Below, in pieces: positions 20,748 through 29,564 of a stretch of 64,000 bases of DNA. Within the stretch, counting starts at the first letter, position 1. Each line of letters begins with the position of its first letter. The translations under genes and the position numbers were made by a program. The notes under the pieces were generated by a model. That model saw only the letters and a list, made by a program, of their open reading frames with translations. It was not told the origin of the DNA and did not search any database. The stretch comes from Shewanella decolorationis S12 (GTDB taxonomy: Bacteria; Pseudomonadota; Gammaproteobacteria; Enterobacterales; Shewanellaceae), in NCBI RefSeq assembly GCF_000485795.1, contig NZ_AXZL01000068.1:62001-126000 (forward strand), read 5' to 3'.

Positions 20748-21482
20748 ATGTTTTGGATTAAAAAAGTTGTCTCTCAGGCAATTATGCCTGTTCCATTTAT
20801 CCTGTTGTTATTGCTGCTATCTTTGTTGATTTGGCGCAAACCGCGGTTAGTAAAATGGGCGATTGGTGGTGCATTTACGCTGCTTTTAGTACTCAGTAGT
20901 CAATTAAGTGTGGATTACTTGGTCAAGCCTTTAGAAACTCAATATCCCATTAACTCCACTCCTATTACGGGTGCCTGTGTAGTCATGGTGCTGGGGTCTG
21001 CACACTCGGATATCACAGGTGCTACTGCGGTACAATCTTTGTCTGCGGTCGCCTTAGCGCGGCTAACTGAAGGGCTAAGGCAACTCCAATTAGGTCAAGA
21101 CTGTACCTTAGTGGTCAGTGGTTGGGGAGGGGAGCTAACACAACATCCCCATGCCGAAGTGATGGCAAAGGCGGCGGTTGAACTCGGCGCTGATGCATCA
21201 CGTATAGTTCAGATCCCCCTTGCGCGCGATACGATTGAAGAGGCGCACTATTTTAAAGAACACTTCGGCGATCAAGCCGTGCGATTAGTCACCTCGGCTT
21301 CCCATATGCCAAGGTCGATGGCGATCTTTAGTGGTCAAGGATTAACGGCGAGCGCCGCACCGACGGATTTTAGGGCTAGGAATGATTTTTACTGGCGCTT
21401 AACTGCGGATAACTTACTCGCCTCGCAACGGGCGATACATGAATATATAGGTCGTTTATGGCTCTGGATAAAACAGGAATAA
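20748..21482 (+). CDS. elyC: ElyC-like DUF218 envelope protein
   Basis: The 244-residue protein starts with two hydrophobic segments (about 8-30 and 37-57), then a periplasmic DUF218 domain with VVMVLGSAHSD, GLRQLQLGQDCTLVVSGWGGE, DTIEEAHYFKEHFGDQAVRLVTSASHMPRSMAIF and a final GRLWLWIK. This order matches E. coli ElyC (YcbC), needed for peptidoglycan precursor lipid carrier handling at low temperature. The generic YdcF/SanA relatives are shorter or have one membrane segment. The next gene starts four bases after the stop, so they are likely cotranscribed. Confidence 0.85.
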   Translation: MFWIKKVVSQAIMPVPFILLLLLLSLLIWRKPRLVKWAIGGAFTLLLVLSSQLSVDYLVKPLETQYPINSTPITGACVVMVLGSAHSDITGATAVQSLSAVALARLTEGLRQLQLGQDCTLVVSGWGGELTQHPHAEVMAKAAVELGADASRIVQIPLARDTIEEAHYFKEHFGDQAVRLVTSASHMPRSMAIFSGQGLTASAAPTDFRARNDFYWRLTADNLLASQRAIHEYIGRLWLWIKQE

Positions 21483-21486
21483 AAAT

Positions 21487-22182
21487 ATGACGCTTGAGTC
21501 TGATGTTGTCTCGGTTCGTCCACTCTCTAAACGTAATGGCTTAACCTTAACCATTGTAGGCGCCGGCGCCTTTGTCTTAGGTTTTGGTTTATTTGTGCTA
21601 TTTCCTGAGCTATTTGCCGTGGGCTTAGTGTTTTTCAGCTTAGGTGCAATTGCGTTGATATTGGGCTTAGCCAAAGTGTACGAGCCTGACACCACATTAA
21701 CTATGGATGAGCAGGGGCTGACTTATTTTCATCGTCGCGGCAACGTTGCAATAAACTGGAGCAACATTCAACGGGTAGATATTCCACGAGTCACTCAGGG
21801 TGTTGATACTATTGAGCTTTCCTATATCGGCATTAAGCTCAAACAGTTGAATCCTATCCTCGATAACATTTCATTGCGTCTTGCGGCGGGCTTATTGACT
21901 GAGCAGCGGCCATTACTGGTGACTGCGGCATCGCAGCAGGAAGATTTAGCAACCTTGGAAACCTATCTTGGCGCCGAGTTTAGTCCTTTCGTGAATGATG
22001 GTGACCGTTACCGTGGGGTATTAGCGATGTTTGGCCATCGTTGCGTGATGCTCAATACTCACCTTGGCTACCATCTTTATATTCCCCACGATAGTTTAGA
22101 CCGTGACCCTAGAGAATTTATTAAGCTGTTAAGGCAACGCATCGCGCAGAGTACGATTCAAGTCGATGCCACAACTCATTAA
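21487..22182 (+). CDS. DUF2982-like membrane protein
   Basis: The 231-residue protein has a short N-terminal cytosolic part, two adjacent hydrophobic segments (about 18-40 and 42-58), then a soluble domain beginning with TTLTMDEQGLTYFHRRGNVAINWSNIQRVDIP, which looks like a PH-like beta-rich fold seen in membrane-anchored bPH proteins. I believe it belongs to DUF2982, a family of Shewanella and Vibrio without known function; this comes from memory of the family pattern. It sits four bases after elyC, so an envelope role is a reasonable inference. Confidence 0.7.
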   Translation: MTLESDVVSVRPLSKRNGLTLTIVGAGAFVLGFGLFVLFPELFAVGLVFFSLGAIALILGLAKVYEPDTTLTMDEQGLTYFHRRGNVAINWSNIQRVDIPRVTQGVDTIELSYIGIKLKQLNPILDNISLRLAAGLLTEQRPLLVTAASQQEDLATLETYLGAEFSPFVNDGDRYRGVLAMFGHRCVMLNTHLGYHLYIPHDSLDRDPREFIKLLRQRIAQSTIQVDATTH

Positions 22183-22192
22183 AAATTCTGAT

Positions 22193-22217
22193 AAAAAAGG
22201 GGCCCCGTAGGGGCCCC
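22193..22217 (-). terminator. Terminator of the decaheme cytochrome gene
   Basis: GGGGCCCC (22199-22206) and GGGGCCCC (22210-22217) form an eight-pair GC-only stem with a three-base loop; on the minus strand it is followed directly by TTTTTT. On the plus strand there is no T run, so it serves the minus-strand cytochrome gene. Confidence 0.9.
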
Positions 22218-22274
22218 AATAAATTGCAGAGATGAAGTTCGGGTTGTGCAGGGGGCAACCCAAAGGTACTAGTA

Positions 22275-24578
22275 CTAGTGTGCTACCTCTGCGTGTACCT
22301 TATCTATGCCATAGGTTTTACCTTCAGCATGGCAGGTCGCGCATGATTCTACTGGTAGGTTAGGATCAGTTACTGCATCCGCTTCTACAATCGCACCATT
22401 ACTTCTAAAGTGAGCTACTGCTGCTGCATCTGAGTGAGCGTGACAGGTGCGGCATGATTCTGCTACTGGGCTAATATAGTAGCTACCCACTTTAATAGAA
22501 CGTTTGCCAGAAGTTAAACCACCGTCAGTTGCGAACAGTTTGGCACCGTCTTTGTGGCACGCTGCGCAATCTGTTTCTGGTGATGGATAACCGAACAACG
22601 CACCATTAGCATCACGGAAGATACCTTCCACAACACCGAAGTTACCACTGTGGAAACGGTGAGCAACAGTGAACAGGTCTTTGTTGTTGAAGGTTACTTC
22701 TGGGGTGACGACTAACTTGCCATCAGCACCTTTGTAACCAGTCGCGCCATGGCCTGATGCGCCAGTTGTATCGTTGTGGCAGTGCATACATTGATCGAAG
22801 GTGTAAACACCATGTCTATAACCTTTAGCGTAGTCTAAGCTACCATGACAAGCGTTACATTTCGCTTCAGCTACAGTGATACGGGCTGGGTTGCTCATAC
22901 GAGCTGTTGCTGCGGTACCACCATCTAAGTTGAAGAATTTCACTGCAGAGGTGTTACCAATTGGGCTAGTTGGGCCATATTCTAGACCCGTTGTATTACA
23001 GCTAACGACTTTGCCGGCTTTCGCGCAGAAGTTTGCTTCAGAACCAACGTAGATAGTGCCAGTTGCTTGTGCATCTGGAACATCTTTAACAATGGTCAAC
23101 ACGCCGCCTGATAGAGTACCGTTTTCCAGTTTGAGGCTGATGGCGGTAGGTTTAACATCACGCCATGAGTATACAGTACCATCTGTCGCTACATTACCCA
23201 CTAGTAAACCGTTAGCGGCGAACATACCTGTTGGGTTTGAAGTCGCGTTATAGGTTTTCAGTGATGTGCCATCAGCAATCGGTGCACCGTTAAGGGTGAT
23301 GTTAGCTTTAAAGGTAATGGTTTTCATGCCGACAGTTGCAGATGGAGCAACAGTAGGAGTTGTGAAATCCACTTTCATCAGCGAAGCGTATTCAGCACGT
23401 TTACCTACGCTGTGAACCACTGCTGGAGATAAGTTACCTGCGCCATGACAAGAGTTACATTGAGTGTCATCCGCTTGAGCTAAACCAAACTCTGAGTGAT
23501 TTTCACCAGTTGCGAAGTTGACTGTCATATGGCAGCCCACGCAAGCTTGTGCGTAAACGGTGTTATAGCTAGGTTGCTCAGTTGTGTGGCAAGAAGTACA
23601 TTCTTTAAGATCAGATGGGAATCCAATCTCACTCCACTCTTTAGCGGTTTTATTGGTTAAATCGAAGTTAGCTGCGTTTTCTGCACCAGAGTGGATACGG
23701 TGGATCATTGCAGGGAAATCAAAAATCAGACCTGCTGCAAGGTTAGCATCACTCGGTACTTGCGCTGGGTTATGGCAGGTTACGCAGTTTTTAACATCTT
23801 GATAGTTATGGTGGGCTTCAATCTTAGCGATATGACCATCAGCTTCACCATGACAATTCTTACATGCATCACTTGATACAGTGTCTTTACCTGATGCGGC
23901 TAATTCATCAGTCGCAGGGATAAAGTCTACTGGAACAGATAGAATTTTATCTGCTAAAGCCACACCTTCGCTATTTGCGATATTGTAGGCACGTAAGAAC
24001 ACCCTGTGTACTGCGTTAGGATTGTCATTTGGGTTAATGATAGGTGCAGCACCATCATAGGTCCAAGTGGCTGTATAAGTACCTGGGTTTGCAGTGTCTT
24101 CAGTTAATGTACACGCATTTTTAGTACCGTTAAGGCCATTGAGTGTACAAGTTAAAGATGTGCCAGCATTGTTTGCCATGGCATTGTTTTGCCATTCGAT
24201 TGGCGCACCAGTGCCAGAGGTGTTTTCATTCGCCGTTAACGAGTAAAGGGCAATTTTATCGAGTCCCATAAAGGGCACATCTTTTCCTGCATTTTTACCA
24301 GTAACAGAGAATTTAACACTGAAACCTTCACTGCTTGTGACTTTGATATCAGCTGGGCTAAGAGTAAATTTCAGATCGGTTATAGATTCTGCGGTTTTAG
24401 CAAAAGAACCCGCTGGCAAACCTGGTGTACCAGGAGTGCCCGGTGTTCCAGGGGTACCTGGTGTTCCGGGCGTGCCGGGTGCACCATCTTGCCCGTCTTT
24501 TCCGTCCCCGCAGGCGGTTAAACACAAGGCACTAGTGAGAGCTAGTGCCAGTAGAGATTTATTGTAGTTTTTCATCAT
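22275..24578 (-). CDS. OmcA/MtrC-family decaheme outer-membrane cytochrome c with collagen-like stalk
   Basis: The 767-residue lipoprotein has a signal peptide and lipobox LTAC (Cys23), then ten Gly-X-Y triplets (26-55), then the catalytic part. Ten CxxCH heme sites are present: CKNCH, CVTCH, CTSCH, CVGCH, CNSCH in the first half, then CNACH, CMHCH, CAACH, CRTCH, CATCH. They form two pentaheme groups split by a beta-rich domain, as in MtrC/OmcA/MtrF structures. Two cysteine pairs outside heme sites, C-x11-C in the first beta domain and C-x8-C in the second, match the disulfides known in this family. Such proteins pass electrons to extracellular metals or flavins at the cell surface. No MtrA/MtrB-type partner is next to it. 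It ends at a strong terminator. Confidence 0.93.
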   Translation of the reverse strand: MMKNYNKSLLALALTSALCLTACGDGKDGQDGAPGTPGTPGTPGTPGTPGTPGLPAGSFAKTAESITDLKFTLSPADIKVTSSEGFSVKFSVTGKNAGKDVPFMGLDKIALYSLTANENTSGTGAPIEWQNNAMANNAGTSLTCTLNGLNGTKNACTLTEDTANPGTYTATWTYDGAAPIINPNDNPNAVHRVFLRAYNIANSEGVALADKILSVPVDFIPATDELAASGKDTVSSDACKNCHGEADGHIAKIEAHHNYQDVKNCVTCHNPAQVPSDANLAAGLIFDFPAMIHRIHSGAENAANFDLTNKTAKEWSEIGFPSDLKECTSCHTTEQPSYNTVYAQACVGCHMTVNFATGENHSEFGLAQADDTQCNSCHGAGNLSPAVVHSVGKRAEYASLMKVDFTTPTVAPSATVGMKTITFKANITLNGAPIADGTSLKTYNATSNPTGMFAANGLLVGNVATDGTVYSWRDVKPTAISLKLENGTLSGGVLTIVKDVPDAQATGTIYVGSEANFCAKAGKVVSCNTTGLEYGPTSPIGNTSAVKFFNLDGGTAATARMSNPARITVAEAKCNACHGSLDYAKGYRHGVYTFDQCMHCHNDTTGASGHGATGYKGADGKLVVTPEVTFNNKDLFTVAHRFHSGNFGVVEGIFRDANGALFGYPSPETDCAACHKDGAKLFATDGGLTSGKRSIKVGSYYISPVAESCRTCHAHSDAAAVAHFRSNGAIVEADAVTDPNLPVESCATCHAEGKTYGIDKVHAEVAH
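24414..24503 (-). repeat. Collagen-like Gly-X-Y repeat in the decaheme cytochrome
   Basis: Ten consecutive triplets (GKD, GQD, GAP, six GTP, GLP) follow the lipid-anchored cysteine by three residues. The DNA is a 9-base repeat (GGNGTNCCN on the plus strand) with synonymous differences between copies. Confidence 0.92.
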
Positions 24579-24997
24579 CGCGTCCCTTTTTCTTTCTATA
24601 AGACTGCGTGTGCAGTGACTCTACTATAGGTTCATCCACCTACTTATAAAGGGGTATTTACAAGTTTGTATCCGATATGTGAACAGTGATTTAACACACC
24701 AAAATGGAAATTCTAAAATATGAAATTAAATATTTCTAATTTTGTAATTCGTATCTAAAAGTATGAAGTGGATAGCAAATTTTTACTTTTAATTTTAATG
24801 GCTTGTTGAGATTAATTTTCAATTAATTTTGGAGGCGGATACTTATGAAACTTATATTTAATGTTTTTCGGAGCCAATTTTTGAGTCAAAAGTGAGGCTA
24901 ATTTAGCGCCATAAATCGAAGTGAAAATGCTGGAAATAAGCTTGGATTTAACAAATTAAACTGTTTTTTAAACAATCAAAGCATCCATGCTGTCGAG
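24579..24997. other. AT-rich promoter region of the cytochrome gene
   Basis: 419 bases between the start of the decaheme gene and the end of the LysR gene, both on the minus strand. It is strongly AT-rich and must hold the cytochrome promoter. I could not find a convincing CRP, FNR or ArcA site, and there is no clear terminator for the LysR gene. Confidence 0.5.
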
Positions 24998-25987
24998 CTA
25001 TGATTGTGTTAATAGCGTGTTGGTTGTCAGGGCTGTTAATAGTGAACTGATCACAAGTTCACATTGGGTTTGACTATAACGTCTGTGGCTTCGTGGTTTT
25101 TCAACGAGAAAATACTGTGGCGGCATGATAGTGTCATGCAGTCTGTGCAGTTCAGCGATTGGAAGAGGGGCTAATTTTAGTCCTGGCATGTGCTTAACGG
25201 TATGCATGTCGATACTTGAGCAAAATGCAACGCTTTGCATTGTCAGTAAGTGTGCATACCATTCTTCTCTATCTACAACTCTCTCAATCGAGGGTAACAG
25301 CAGTCCCTGACGTTGGCAAAAGAGTTCTAAAGGATCAATTCTACTGTTAAAGCCTTTGAGATCAAGGCACAGGAAGGAATGACGACATATCTGCTCAAGG
25401 CTGATATCCAGCTGACTTTCCCAAAGGGGATGATGTTTCGACGCAACAACATACACATTAGCAATACAGCCAAGGCGAGAAACATTAAGATCTTTGGTTT
25501 CTGTTGGCTCTATTGTGATCCCAAAGTCTAATTCACCAGCATGTATTAACTCAGCGCTATTATCCTGCCATTTATGTAACCTAACTTGCCCTAACTCATT
25601 GACTACGTCTGGTGAACTAAGCTGTGGAGCTAAAAAGCTTAACAAACCATTACTGGCGGCAATATGTAACGGCAATTCAACATGACTGGCCGCATTTTGG
25701 AGTTGCAATGCCGATTGTTCTAAGTGATAGACGGATTCGGTAAATTGGCAAATGGCGACATATAGGCTTTCTGCAAGTGGGGTTGGCTTTAACCCCTGCT
25801 GGCGGCGATAAAACAGCTCGTCATTAAAAGTTAACCTAAGGGCATTTAGGCAGCGACTTATTTTAGGAGCCGATACGTTTAACGCTTTGGCGGCACTATT
25901 TGCGTGGCCGTTATCAAAAATACTTTTAAAGACGAGTAAGGTGAAGACATCGAGTTCGCAGATTTGTTTTAGTAATGGGTTGCTCAT
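24998..25987 (-). CDS. LysR-family transcriptional regulator
   Basis: The 329-residue protein has an N-terminal winged helix-turn-helix (DVFTLLVFKSIFDNGHANSAAKALNVSAPKISRCLNALR, about residues 14-55), the LFYRRQQGLKPTPLAE linker-helix start, and a substrate-binding domain. Acidic substitutions and an NGHANSAA start of the helix-turn-helix differ from typical SxTxAA patterns, which suggests a less common subgroup of the NodD/LeuO-like type. It lies upstream of the decaheme cytochrome gene on the same strand. Whether it controls the cytochrome cannot be told from sequence; no T-N11-A motif was pinned down. Confidence 0.9.
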   Translation of the reverse strand: MSNPLLKQICELDVFTLLVFKSIFDNGHANSAAKALNVSAPKISRCLNALRLTFNDELFYRRQQGLKPTPLAESLYVAICQFTESVYHLEQSALQLQNAASHVELPLHIAASNGLLSFLAPQLSSPDVVNELGQVRLHKWQDNSAELIHAGELDFGITIEPTETKDLNVSRLGCIANVYVVASKHHPLWESQLDISLEQICRHSFLCLDLKGFNSRIDPLELFCQRQGLLLPSIERVVDREEWYAHLLTMQSVAFCSSIDMHTVKHMPGLKLAPLPIAELHRLHDTIMPPQYFLVEKPRSHRRYSQTQCELVISSLLTALTTNTLLTQS

Positions 25988-26243
25988 TTGGTATCGCCTT
26001 GCGATGAGTCTTTGTCTGCAATAGCCTCATAAGAACAGTCTTACTGAGGTACATAAATGCGTTTATTAACAATACATGGTTGACTAATGAAGTTAGCATT
26101 TACAGTACGGCTTAACTGTGATCTCAATCCTTAAATTAACATTTGGTTAACGATCGCCGTTGTTGAAAGTTGTGTTAGTTGGATTTTTAGACAATAGATA
26201 AAAAGTCAAAATGGACGGATGAGGCGTTTTTACATGCAAAGGC

Positions 26244-26669
26244 TTAGTTATCTTGATTAGGCGATAACAAAACGTTTGTCGATGTTGTTGATGGTAGGCT
26301 GTGGGCATGAATGGTCTGATGGTCTTCTTTAATTCTTAAGCCAATAAATTGACCTCCTTCATTGATTTGCATTGAGGTACAGGCAACATCGCCATCGACA
26401 ATGCCTCTGGATTGAATGATCAGACGTTCACAAATTAATCGACCTTTAAAATAGCCGTCGATGATAAATTCCCGACACTTTATTTCACCGTGAATACGTC
26501 CTGTTTTCTCGACGATGATATTGGCTTGCGACAAAATTTGTCCTTGTATCTCACCGCCGATTAAGACATCACCGGAAAATTCAATATTGCCCGTTAGCAT
26601 AGTCCCATCGGCGATAAAGCTCAGTGCGGGGGCTGTGTTTCGGGTAAAGGAAAATTTTTTGCCAAACAT
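26244..26669 (-). CDS. Bactofilin (polymer-forming cytoskeletal protein)
   Basis: 141 residues with the single bactofilin (DUF583) domain: SFIADGTMLTGNIEFSGDVLIGGEIQGQILSQANIIVEKTGRIHGEIKCREFIIDGYFKGRLICERLIIQSRGIVDGDVACTSMQINEGGQF-type repeats, summarised as hydrophobic strands with G/D turns that build a right-handed beta-helix. Bactofilins polymerise without nucleotide and position enzymes of cell shape or curvature. The N- and C-terminal tails are short and disordered-looking. No M23 peptidase gene, a common partner, is adjacent. Confidence 0.9.
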   Translation of the reverse strand: MFGKKFSFTRNTAPALSFIADGTMLTGNIEFSGDVLIGGEIQGQILSQANIIVEKTGRIHGEIKCREFIIDGYFKGRLICERLIIQSRGIVDGDVACTSMQINEGGQFIGLRIKEDHQTIHAHSLPSTTSTNVLLSPNQDN

Positions 26670-26759
26670 GCGATGATAAACCTAGGTGATTGAAGGTGAT
26701 ATGACCGTGGGATACTAACCTAAACATGCCTTGAAGCCTAGTTAACTCAAGCCATAAGC

Positions 26760-27245
26760 TTATTCTGTTGACTTAATGCTGATGGCTTGGCTTGGGCAAG
26801 GCGCGACACAGGCTCCGCAACCCGTGCAGAGCTCGCTATCAATCTTCGGCATCGGCGCGTTACCCACGCTTAAGGTAAAGCTAATAGCGCGGGGCTCACA
26901 GGCATCCTTACAACTTTGGCACCAAATGCCTTGATATGTTAAGCAGTTATCTTGAATAACCGCTTTGTGTTGCCAAGGGGGTTGGGTCAAATCAAACAGC
27001 TTATCTTCTGGGCAGACAGAGGCACATTGGCGACAAAAAGTACATTCATTATCCTTAAATGAGACTTCGGGAAAGCCGCCATCCCCCTTGAAGATAATCT
27101 TAGTTTCACAGGCGGTGATACAGGCCGAGCATCGGGTACAGATGTCAGTAAATTCAATGCCTTCGCGCCCCCATGGTGGCCTAATTGCCGATGATTTGCG
27201 GCGGCTAAAAAGATTACGGCGGCTGTGATTGATGCTTTCTGTCAT
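26760..27245 (-). CDS. napF: NapF-type ferredoxin with four iron-sulfur sites
   Basis: 161-residue cytoplasmic ferredoxin. Four cysteine clusters can be seen: CTRCSACITAC, CTFCRQCASVCP, a variant C-x8-CQSCKDACEP, and CTGCGACVAPCP, fitting several [4Fe-4S] centres. The N-terminal SRRNLFSRR segment and overall order match NapF, an accessory protein thought to help mature or reduce periplasmic nitrate reductase NapA in the cytoplasm. No other nap gene is in the window. A terminator of galE (27282-27313) separates it from the upstream galU-galE pair, so it probably has its own promoter. Confidence 0.87.
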   Translation of the reverse strand: MTESINHSRRNLFSRRKSSAIRPPWGREGIEFTDICTRCSACITACETKIIFKGDGGFPEVSFKDNECTFCRQCASVCPEDKLFDLTQPPWQHKAVIQDNCLTYQGIWCQSCKDACEPRAISFTLSVGNAPMPKIDSELCTGCGACVAPCPSQAISIKSTE

Positions 27246-27281
27246 AGGTCTTTCGGAGTTTAACTGTGATTAAGGGATAAT

Positions 27282-27313
27282 AAAAATGGCTTGGGAGTTA
27301 CCGCAAGCCATTT
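27282..27313 (-). terminator. Terminator of galU-galE
   Basis: AAATGGCTTG (27284-27293) pairs with CAAGCCATTT (27304-27313); on the minus strand, past galE, the stem runs into a TTTTTATT tail. Confidence 0.85.
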
Positions 27314-27319
27314 AGATTA

Positions 27320-28333
27320 TTAGCCTTTATAGCCATTTGGATTGGTAGATTGCCAATGCCAACTGCTGTTTGCCATATCCTCTAAGCTGTGAGTCGCCTG
27401 CCAACCTAGATCGTTCCTTGCATGATCTGGGTTTGCATAACAGGCGGCAATGTCACCCGGACGGCGCGGCGCAATTTGATAGGCAATCGACTTACCACAG
27501 GCCTTTTCGAAGGCCTTAACCATATCGAGCACACTGTAGCCTTGGCCTGTACCTAGGTTATAGGTGACAAGTCCTGGTTTGGTGGCCAGCTTTTCAAGGG
27601 CTTTGAGGTGTCCAAGAGCTAAATCCACCACATGGATATAGTCGCGCACGCCCGTACCATCATGGGTTGGATAATCATTGCCAAACACACTTAACGCTTC
27701 GCGTTTACCGACTGCCACCTGTGCGATAAATGGCATCAAGTTATTTGGAATATCGTTAGGATCTTCGCCAATCAAGCCGCTGGCATGGGCGCCAACAGGG
27801 TTGAAGTAACGTAAACGGGCGATATTCCAACTCGGATCGCTATGGTGTAAATCCGCTAGTATATGCTCGACCATCAACTTAGATTGACCGTAGGGGTTAG
27901 TGGCACCCGTGGGGAAATCTTCGGTAATCGGCAGGCTGGCGGGGTCGCCATACACAGTTGCAGAAGAACTAAAGACGAGGTTTTTCACCTTAAACTCGGC
28001 CATCACTTGGCAAAGAATTAAGGTGCCAGTCACGTTATTCTCATAATACTTGAGTGGCTTAGCAACAGATTCACCAACGGCTTTTAATCCAGCAAAGTGG
28101 ATAACGGCATCGATGTTATGGTCGCTAAAGACCTTCTGCAGTAAGGCCTTGTTAAGAATATCGCCTTGGTAGAAGGTGACCGATTTACCAGCAATGCGCT
28201 CGACACGGTTAAGGGCTTCGATGCTTGAATTAGACAGGTTGTCTAATACAATCACTTCGCTCCCTGCATTGAGCAATTCCACCACGGTATGAGTGCCAAT
28301 ATAACCAGCACCGCCGGTCACTAAAATCGTCAT
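27320..28333 (-). CDS. galE: GalE, UDP-glucose 4-epimerase
   Basis: NAD-dependent extended SDR that interconverts UDP-glucose and UDP-galactose for surface polysaccharides and galactose use. The 337 residues match the family length. [15 protein letters not shown] is the NAD loop, [10 protein letters not shown] has the catalytic Ser/Thr, YGQSKLMVE the Tyr-x3-Lys pair, and [25 protein letters not shown] the substrate region. The ATG shares one base with the galU stop (TAATG on the minus strand), so the two are coupled. Confidence 0.96.
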   Translation of the reverse strand: MTILVTGGAGYIGTHTVVELLNAGSEVIVLDNLSNSSIEALNRVERIAGKSVTFYQGDILNKALLQKVFSDHNIDAVIHFAGLKAVGESVAKPLKYYENNVTGTLILCQVMAEFKVKNLVFSSSATVYGDPASLPITEDFPTGATNPYGQSKLMVEHILADLHHSDPSWNIARLRYFNPVGAHASGLIGEDPNDIPNNLMPFIAQVAVGKREALSVFGNDYPTHDGTGVRDYIHVVDLALGHLKALEKLATKPGLVTYNLGTGQGYSVLDMVKAFEKACGKSIAYQIAPRRPGDIAACYANPDHARNDLGWQATHSLEDMANSSWHWQSTNPNGYKG

Positions 28334-29241
28334 TATTTAATTCCTTTTACGACAGTTTTTAAATATTGCGCAAAATCTTCACCGATTTCGCTGTGGCGCA
28401 GGGCGTATTCCACGTTAGCGCGCATATAGCCTTGCTTGTTTCCGCAGTCATGACTCTTACCTTGCATGTAGTAAGCGTTAACAGTTTCTTCCTTCATTAA
28501 CATCGCAATGGCGTCAGTTAGCTGAATTTCATCACCCGCTCCAGCAGGGGTTTTAGCCAGTAGTGGCCAAATTGCTGCGGGTAACACGTAACGACCCACA
28601 ACGGCTAAGTTAGATGGTGCTTCGTCAACTGGCGGTTTTTCAACGAGTTCGACCAATGGCTCAGACTCGCCTGGTTGTAGATCATGTCCATTCACATCCG
28701 CAATACCATATTGGTTCACTAAATGATGTGGCACGCCTTCAACCATGATTTGGCCGACTTGGGTTTCATCATACAGATTCACCATGGCGGCCAAGTTGTC
28801 TGTTTTCAGGTTGCAGCTGGCATCATCAATAATCACATCAGGCAGCAATACGGCGAAAGGCGCATCACCTACGACGGATTTCGCACATAAAATCGCATGG
28901 CCTAAGCCTTTGGCTTGGGATTGACGTACGCTGATCACTGTGACGTCCTTTGGGCAAATGGATTGCACTGCTTCGAGTAACTGACGCTTCACGCGGCGCT
29001 CTAATTGCGCTTCTAATTCAAAACTGGTGTCGAAATGGTTTTCGATAGAGTTTTTACTGGCGTGGGTAACCAACACAATTTCTTTAATACCCGCGGCGAT
29101 GGCTTCGCTAACCACGTATTGGATCAATGGTTTATCAACAACGGGTAGCATTTCCTTAGGGATAGCTTTGGTCGCAGGAAGCATACGAGTGCCCAGTCCA
29201 GCGACAGGAATAACGGCTTTACGAATTTGATGTTGTTTCAT
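28333..29241 (-). CDS. galU: GalU, UTP-glucose-1-phosphate uridylyltransferase
   Basis: Makes UDP-glucose from UTP and glucose-1-phosphate. The 302-residue protein has the nucleotidyltransferase signature [22 protein letters not shown] (residues about 12-33), [28 protein letters not shown] and ELVEKP. It is the first gene of the galU-galE unit and divergent from phhA across 323 bases. Supply of UDP-glucose/UDP-galactose for lipopolysaccharide core or capsule is the likely role. Confidence 0.96.
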   Translation of the reverse strand: MKQHQIRKAVIPVAGLGTRMLPATKAIPKEMLPVVDKPLIQYVVSEAIAAGIKEIVLVTHASKNSIENHFDTSFELEAQLERRVKRQLLEAVQSICPKDVTVISVRQSQAKGLGHAILCAKSVVGDAPFAVLLPDVIIDDASCNLKTDNLAAMVNLYDETQVGQIMVEGVPHHLVNQYGIADVNGHDLQPGESEPLVELVEKPPVDEAPSNLAVVGRYVLPAAIWPLLAKTPAGAGDEIQLTDAIAMLMKEETVNAYYMQGKSHDCGNKQGYMRANVEYALRHSEIGEDFAQYLKTVVKGIK

Positions 29242-29564
29242 TGCGAACCTTCAGATTAAGGAGAGGCGGTTATTGGGCAATATTGTAAATGACCCACGCA
29301 GAAAAGCCATTTGCAAACACCGAAATTTGTCGGTTTTTCTGCATATTATCAGCCTATCGTCGTCATTTTTACGCCCAAGTGTCAAGGACGGTTATCCGTC
29401 TTTGTAAGTTTGAATACTTATGCCCCAAGGTTTTTAAATGACTTGTAATATTTGCTTTACGTTTGTGTCACATTATCGCGTAAACAATAAACTGTGAGGG
29501 AGTTAACAAAAATCGAGGCTTAGATCACTATGGAGGCATTAGCGTCAGCCATGAAGTGAATTTT
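29242..29564. other. Divergent promoter region of galU and phhA
   Basis: 323 bases between the divergent galU and phhA genes. The half near phhA has the two TTTACG/CGTAAA-type elements listed separately (29456-29485). A weak ACCGA/TCGGT hairpin with T's lies near 29318-29340. No gene is seen. Confidence 0.55.
29456..29485. promoter_or_regulatory. Degenerate TTTACG-N4-CGTAAA-type sites before phhA
   Basis: TTTACGTTTGTGTCAC (29456-29471) matches 13 of 16 positions of the perfect palindrome before tyrR; the following TTATCGCGTAAAC carries the opposite half-site (CGCGTAAA). They lie about 80-110 bases before the phhA start. The binding protein is not known from sequence; LiuR-, TyrR- or Hmg-type regulators are candidates. 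Confidence 0.45.

Noticed and set aside
24337..24567. Antisense frame with VPG repeats over the cytochrome start
   Set aside because: It is the mirror of the collagen-like repeat on the coding strand, so the repeat is not evidence for a second gene.
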